From: Candidatus Binatota bacterium
GTDB taxonomy: Bacteria > Desulfobacterota > Binatia > Bin18
DNA length: 8,036 nucleotides
Assembly (NCBI GenBank): GCA_011523315.1
Contig: WTHE01000650.1
Coordinates: 9,630 to 17,665 of the forward strand
Direction of reading: 5' to 3'
Part shown: positions 6,168 through 8,036 of the stretch, piece after piece
How the letters are laid out: each line of letters opens with the position of its first letter
Position numbering within the stretch: position 1 is the stretch's first letter
Translations under genes and position numbers: made by a program
Notes under the pieces: generated by a model
The model's input: only the letters and a program-made list of their open reading frames with translations
Told to the model about the DNA's origin: nothing
Databases searched by the model: none

Positions 6168-6734
6168 ATGACGCAGACCAGGACCGCCGTCGCCGTTCCC
6201 CCAGAGCTGGCCTTAGTCTGCACGCCGGCCCAGATTGCGAGCCGGGTGCGGGCCATGGCCCGACAGCTGTCTCGGACCTTTGCCGGTCGCGAGCCGCTGG
6301 TGGTCGGCATTCTCAAGGGTGCGTTTATTTTTGTGGCCGACCTCGTCCGGTTGATGGATATCCCGGTTCGGGTCTCTTTTGTCCAGGCCGCCAGCTATGG
6401 ACGGGCGACCAGCTCAACGGGCCGTGTGCAGCTGTCGCACGGCCCCGACCAGGAGTTTCGCGACCAGGATGTCATTCTGGTCGATACTGTTCTTGATACG
6501 GGTCTGACGCTTGATACTGTGATAGGCCGCCTGAGACAGGCCGGGCCGCGTTCGCTTACGGTCTGCGTCTTGGTCAAAAAAGAGGGGCGGACCCAGCGCG
6601 AGGTTCCCGTTGATCAGGTCGGGTTTGTGCGCCCCCAGGGCTTTCTGGTCGGCTATGGTACTGACTGGGCGGAACGCTACCGCCAGCTGGACGGCCTCTA
6701 CGTGCTCAAGGAGGAGAAGGCGCAGGCTCCCTGA
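6168..6734 (+). CDS. hpt: Hypoxanthine phosphoribosyltransferase-like protein
   Basis: This 188-residue type I phosphoribosyltransferase resembles purine salvage enzymes that join hypoxanthine or guanine to PRPP in the cytosol. Family marks are LKGA at 49-52, the flexible loop SYGRATSSTG at 76-85, the PRPP-binding loop VILVDTVLDTGLTL at 102-115 and the base-binding region FLVGYGTDW at 159-167. Aligned by eye to human HPRT, D110 equals catalytic-base D137, K137 equals K165, F159 equals F186, D166 equals D193 and R172 equals R199. The adjacent Glu-Asp pair (E133, D134), which contacts the ribose hydroxyls, is replaced by D106-T107. Length is normal for bacterial HPRT. The ATG at 6168 has a modest GAGAG seven bases upstream. 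The gene is divergent from the FAD oxidase and convergent with the reductase gene. The loop change leaves some doubt about activity or substrate, and a PyrR-like or other PRTase role is possible. Confidence 0.85.
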   Translation: MTQTRTAVAVPPELALVCTPAQIASRVRAMARQLSRTFAGREPLVVGILKGAFIFVADLVRLMDIPVRVSFVQAASYGRATSSTGRVQLSHGPDQEFRDQDVILVDTVLDTGLTLDTVIGRLRQAGPRSLTVCVLVKKEGRTQREVPVDQVGFVRPQGFLVGYGTDWAERYRQLDGLYVLKEEKAQAP

Positions 6735-6755
6735 CCAGAGCCTGCCGGCCTCGTC

Positions 6756-7217
6756 CTAGACCTCGCCCTGCGGCTCGAGCACAACCACCGGGATCTCCCG
6801 TTCGGTTTTGGCCTGGTACTCGTCGTAGGGCGGATAGATACCGCGCATTTTTTGCCACAGGCTGCTTCGCTCTTGTCCGCTGGCGGTGCGGGCGGTGGCC
6901 CGAAAACGCTTGTCGCGGACCTGCACCTCGACCTGAGGATTGGCGGCCAGGTTCAGATACCAGCCGGGATGCTGTGGCGCGCCGCCCTTTGAGGCGACGA
7001 TGATATAGCTGCCGTCCGCCTCGCCATAGATCAGCGGCATGGTGATGGGCTTGCCCGAGCGTCGGCCGTTCGTTGTCAACAGCAGCGTCGGCAGGAGGCC
7101 CGGCCCGCCGACCGGCCCCGAGTCCCACATATGTCCGTCGGCGCCGTTGGTGTCCAGATAGCGTTGCAGGTGGTCGGTGATCCACTGCGGCAGTTGGGGC
7201 GCTTTGGCCTCGCTCAT
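6756..7217 (-). CDS. Deazaflavin (F420)-dependent nitroreductase-family protein (DUF385/Ddn type)
   Basis: This 153-residue protein is of the split beta-barrel DUF385/Ddn family. Family features are LLTTNGRRSGKPITMPLIYG (46-65), VASKGGAPQHPGWYLNL (74-90) and the following ANPQVEVQV strand (92-100). Members bind F420 or FMN and reduce nitro compounds, quinones or enones; for this protein both cofactor and substrate are inference. It appears soluble and cytosolic. The ATG at 7217 is chosen because AGGAGG (complement of 7223-7228) precedes it by five bases; the frame stays open upstream but overlaps the hydrolase gene. It begins 13 bases after the stop of the alpha/beta hydrolase, so the two very likely form an operon, with the hydrolase first. 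Presence of such a gene suggests the host makes or imports F420, but no F420 synthesis gene is in the window. A flavin-binding, F420-independent member of the family cannot be excluded. Confidence 0.87.
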   Translation of the reverse strand: MSEAKAPQLPQWITDHLQRYLDTNGADGHMWDSGPVGGPGLLPTLLLTTNGRRSGKPITMPLIYGEADGSYIIVASKGGAPQHPGWYLNLAANPQVEVQVRDKRFRATARTASGQERSSLWQKMRGIYPPYDEYQAKTEREIPVVVLEPQGEV

Positions 7218-7230
7218 CGTGTCCTCCTGT

Positions 7231-7953
7231 CTAGCGGGGGGTATGCTGGGCCAAAAAGTCCTCGACCGCCTGTTTGGCTGCCGGCTGATCCTGGGGCTCT
7301 TTCCAGCTTTCAATCAGCGTGGCGTTTGGGGCCAGCCGCGCGATATCGCGTGAGGTTTCGGATGGATGGTACACATCGTTGCCGAGTAGGACCAGAAGCG
7401 GCGTCTGGCACTGGGCGACAAACTCTTGTGACACATTAAACAGAAAGTCCCCGCCATACATCGCCGTTTTGAACGACTCCCAGACCTCGGCACTCACCTC
7501 TGGGCGGTCCGGCTTGAGGGCGTCGGCCCAGCCGTCGAACATGTCGTAAAATGCCTGGCGGTTGTCCGACAGACCGATCGTCTGAAACAAGACCGCCGAG
7601 GTCACCCGCTGCGGAGCGGCCTGGATCAGGCCCATGCAGTACGGACCGCCTATACACATGCCGGCGACATGAAAGCGATCAACGCCGAGATGATCGAGCA
7701 GGGCCAGCTGATCTTCGGTATAGACGTGCCAGCTGTCCGTTGCCCTGATCGGGGCGCTGGACTGACCGGCGTTGCGCTGATCCATGGCAATGACGCGATA
7801 GTGGGCGGCGAGCTGCGGAATGGGGTTCCAGGCCGCCTGATCCCAGAAGGATACCGCAGAACGCATCCCGCCCGGAGCGATAAGCAAAATCGGAAACCCC
7901 GCGCCGTGCTCTTCATAATACAGGGTGACATCTTCACGTTCGAATATCGGCAT
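7231..7953 (-). CDS. Alpha/beta hydrolase with a cysteine nucleophile elbow
   Basis: This 240-residue alpha/beta hydrolase-fold protein starts with the usual strand and oxyanion region (LLIAPGGMRS, 23-32) and DQRNAGQS at 58-65. The nucleophile elbow is GMCIGG at 98-103, with Cys100 where Ser is usual; dienelactone hydrolases also use Cys at this place. The likely catalytic acid is D193 (LGNDVYHP, 190-197). The usual catalytic His, expected after the last strand near LIESWKEPQDQP (213-224), is not there; H196 and H237 are the nearest histidines. Activity is therefore uncertain. The ATG at 7953 follows AGGGAGG (complement of 7961-7967) by seven bases. It is the first gene of a two-gene operon with the DUF385 reductase, so they may act on the same substrate. 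No signal peptide or membrane segment is seen. The fold call is secure; substrate and mechanism are not. Confidence 0.87.
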   Translation of the reverse strand: MPIFEREDVTLYYEEHGAGFPILLIAPGGMRSAVSFWDQAAWNPIPQLAAHYRVIAMDQRNAGQSSAPIRATDSWHVYTEDQLALLDHLGVDRFHVAGMCIGGPYCMGLIQAAPQRVTSAVLFQTIGLSDNRQAFYDMFDGWADALKPDRPEVSAEVWESFKTAMYGGDFLFNVSQEFVAQCQTPLLVLLGNDVYHPSETSRDIARLAPNATLIESWKEPQDQPAAKQAVEDFLAQHTPR

Positions 7954-8005
7954 ACACAGTCCTCCCTTTTAGGCTCTCGCCTGCTGACAAGAGCGATTTG
8001 GGTCT

Positions 8006-8027
8006 GTTGTAGCACAACTCTCAGAGT
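8006..8027. promoter_or_regulatory. Two overlapping inverted repeats upstream of the hydrolase operon
   Basis: GTTGT-AGC-ACAAC (8006-8018) and ACTCT-C-AGAGT (8017-8027) are perfect five-base inverted repeats that overlap by two bases. They lie about 55-75 bases upstream of the hydrolase ATG, where a promoter or operator would be expected. I see no convincing -35/-10 pair. Such short dyads can arise by chance. Confidence 0.2.
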
Positions 8028-8036
8028 CTGGCAGGC

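Noticed and set aside
2479..6734. Functional link between HpnG (adenine release) and the hpt-like gene as adenine recycling
   Set aside because: Hypoxanthine phosphoribosyltransferase does not normally use adenine, and the genes lie 3 kb apart in different transcription units.

Overview
This is a GC-rich, gene-dense stretch from an unidentified Gram-negative-type bacterium. It holds nine full-length protein genes with strong support, one smaller gene that is probable, and the last 47 codons of another. No gap between genes exceeds about 150 bases. I see no RNA gene, insertion sequence, CRISPR array or phage gene. Hopanoid genes, a deazaflavin (F420)-type reductase and high GC together suggest an environmental lineage such as Deltaproteobacteria-like, Tectomicrobia or Binatota-type bacteria. 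That placement is inference from gene content only.

Left part (1-3234, + strand): the tail of an unidentified gene is followed by hpnA (sugar epimerase-like), hpnB (membrane glycosyltransferase) and hpnG (nucleoside phosphorylase-like). These belong to bacterial hopanoid biosynthesis. HpnG acts on the side chain at the adenosylhopane to ribosylhopane step. HpnA and HpnB are thought to act on the sugar part of the side chain, but their exact reactions are not settled. The cyclase gene and the squalene-forming genes hpnC/D/E are not in the window, so this is either a split cluster or one end of a larger one.

Middle part (3272-6092): an exported TPR-repeat protein (- strand) is divergent from a tight pair of small genes (+ strand) that encode a very acidic 72-residue protein and a basic 62-residue protein. 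I recognise neither. A large FAD-linked oxidase of the glycolate oxidase GlcD / D-lactate dehydrogenase type follows on the - strand.

Right part (6168-7953): a hypoxanthine phosphoribosyltransferase-like gene (+) is divergent from the FAD oxidase across a short gap containing an AT-rich dyad. It is convergent with a two-gene - strand operon of an alpha/beta hydrolase with a Cys nucleophile elbow and a DUF385/Ddn-type reductase.

The points most worth a second look are the hpnA-hpnB-hpnG arrangement, the acidic/basic small-gene pair, the altered PRPP loop of the phosphoribosyltransferase, and the hydrolase with Cys in place of Ser and no visible catalytic His. I found no clear, wholly new multi-gene system.
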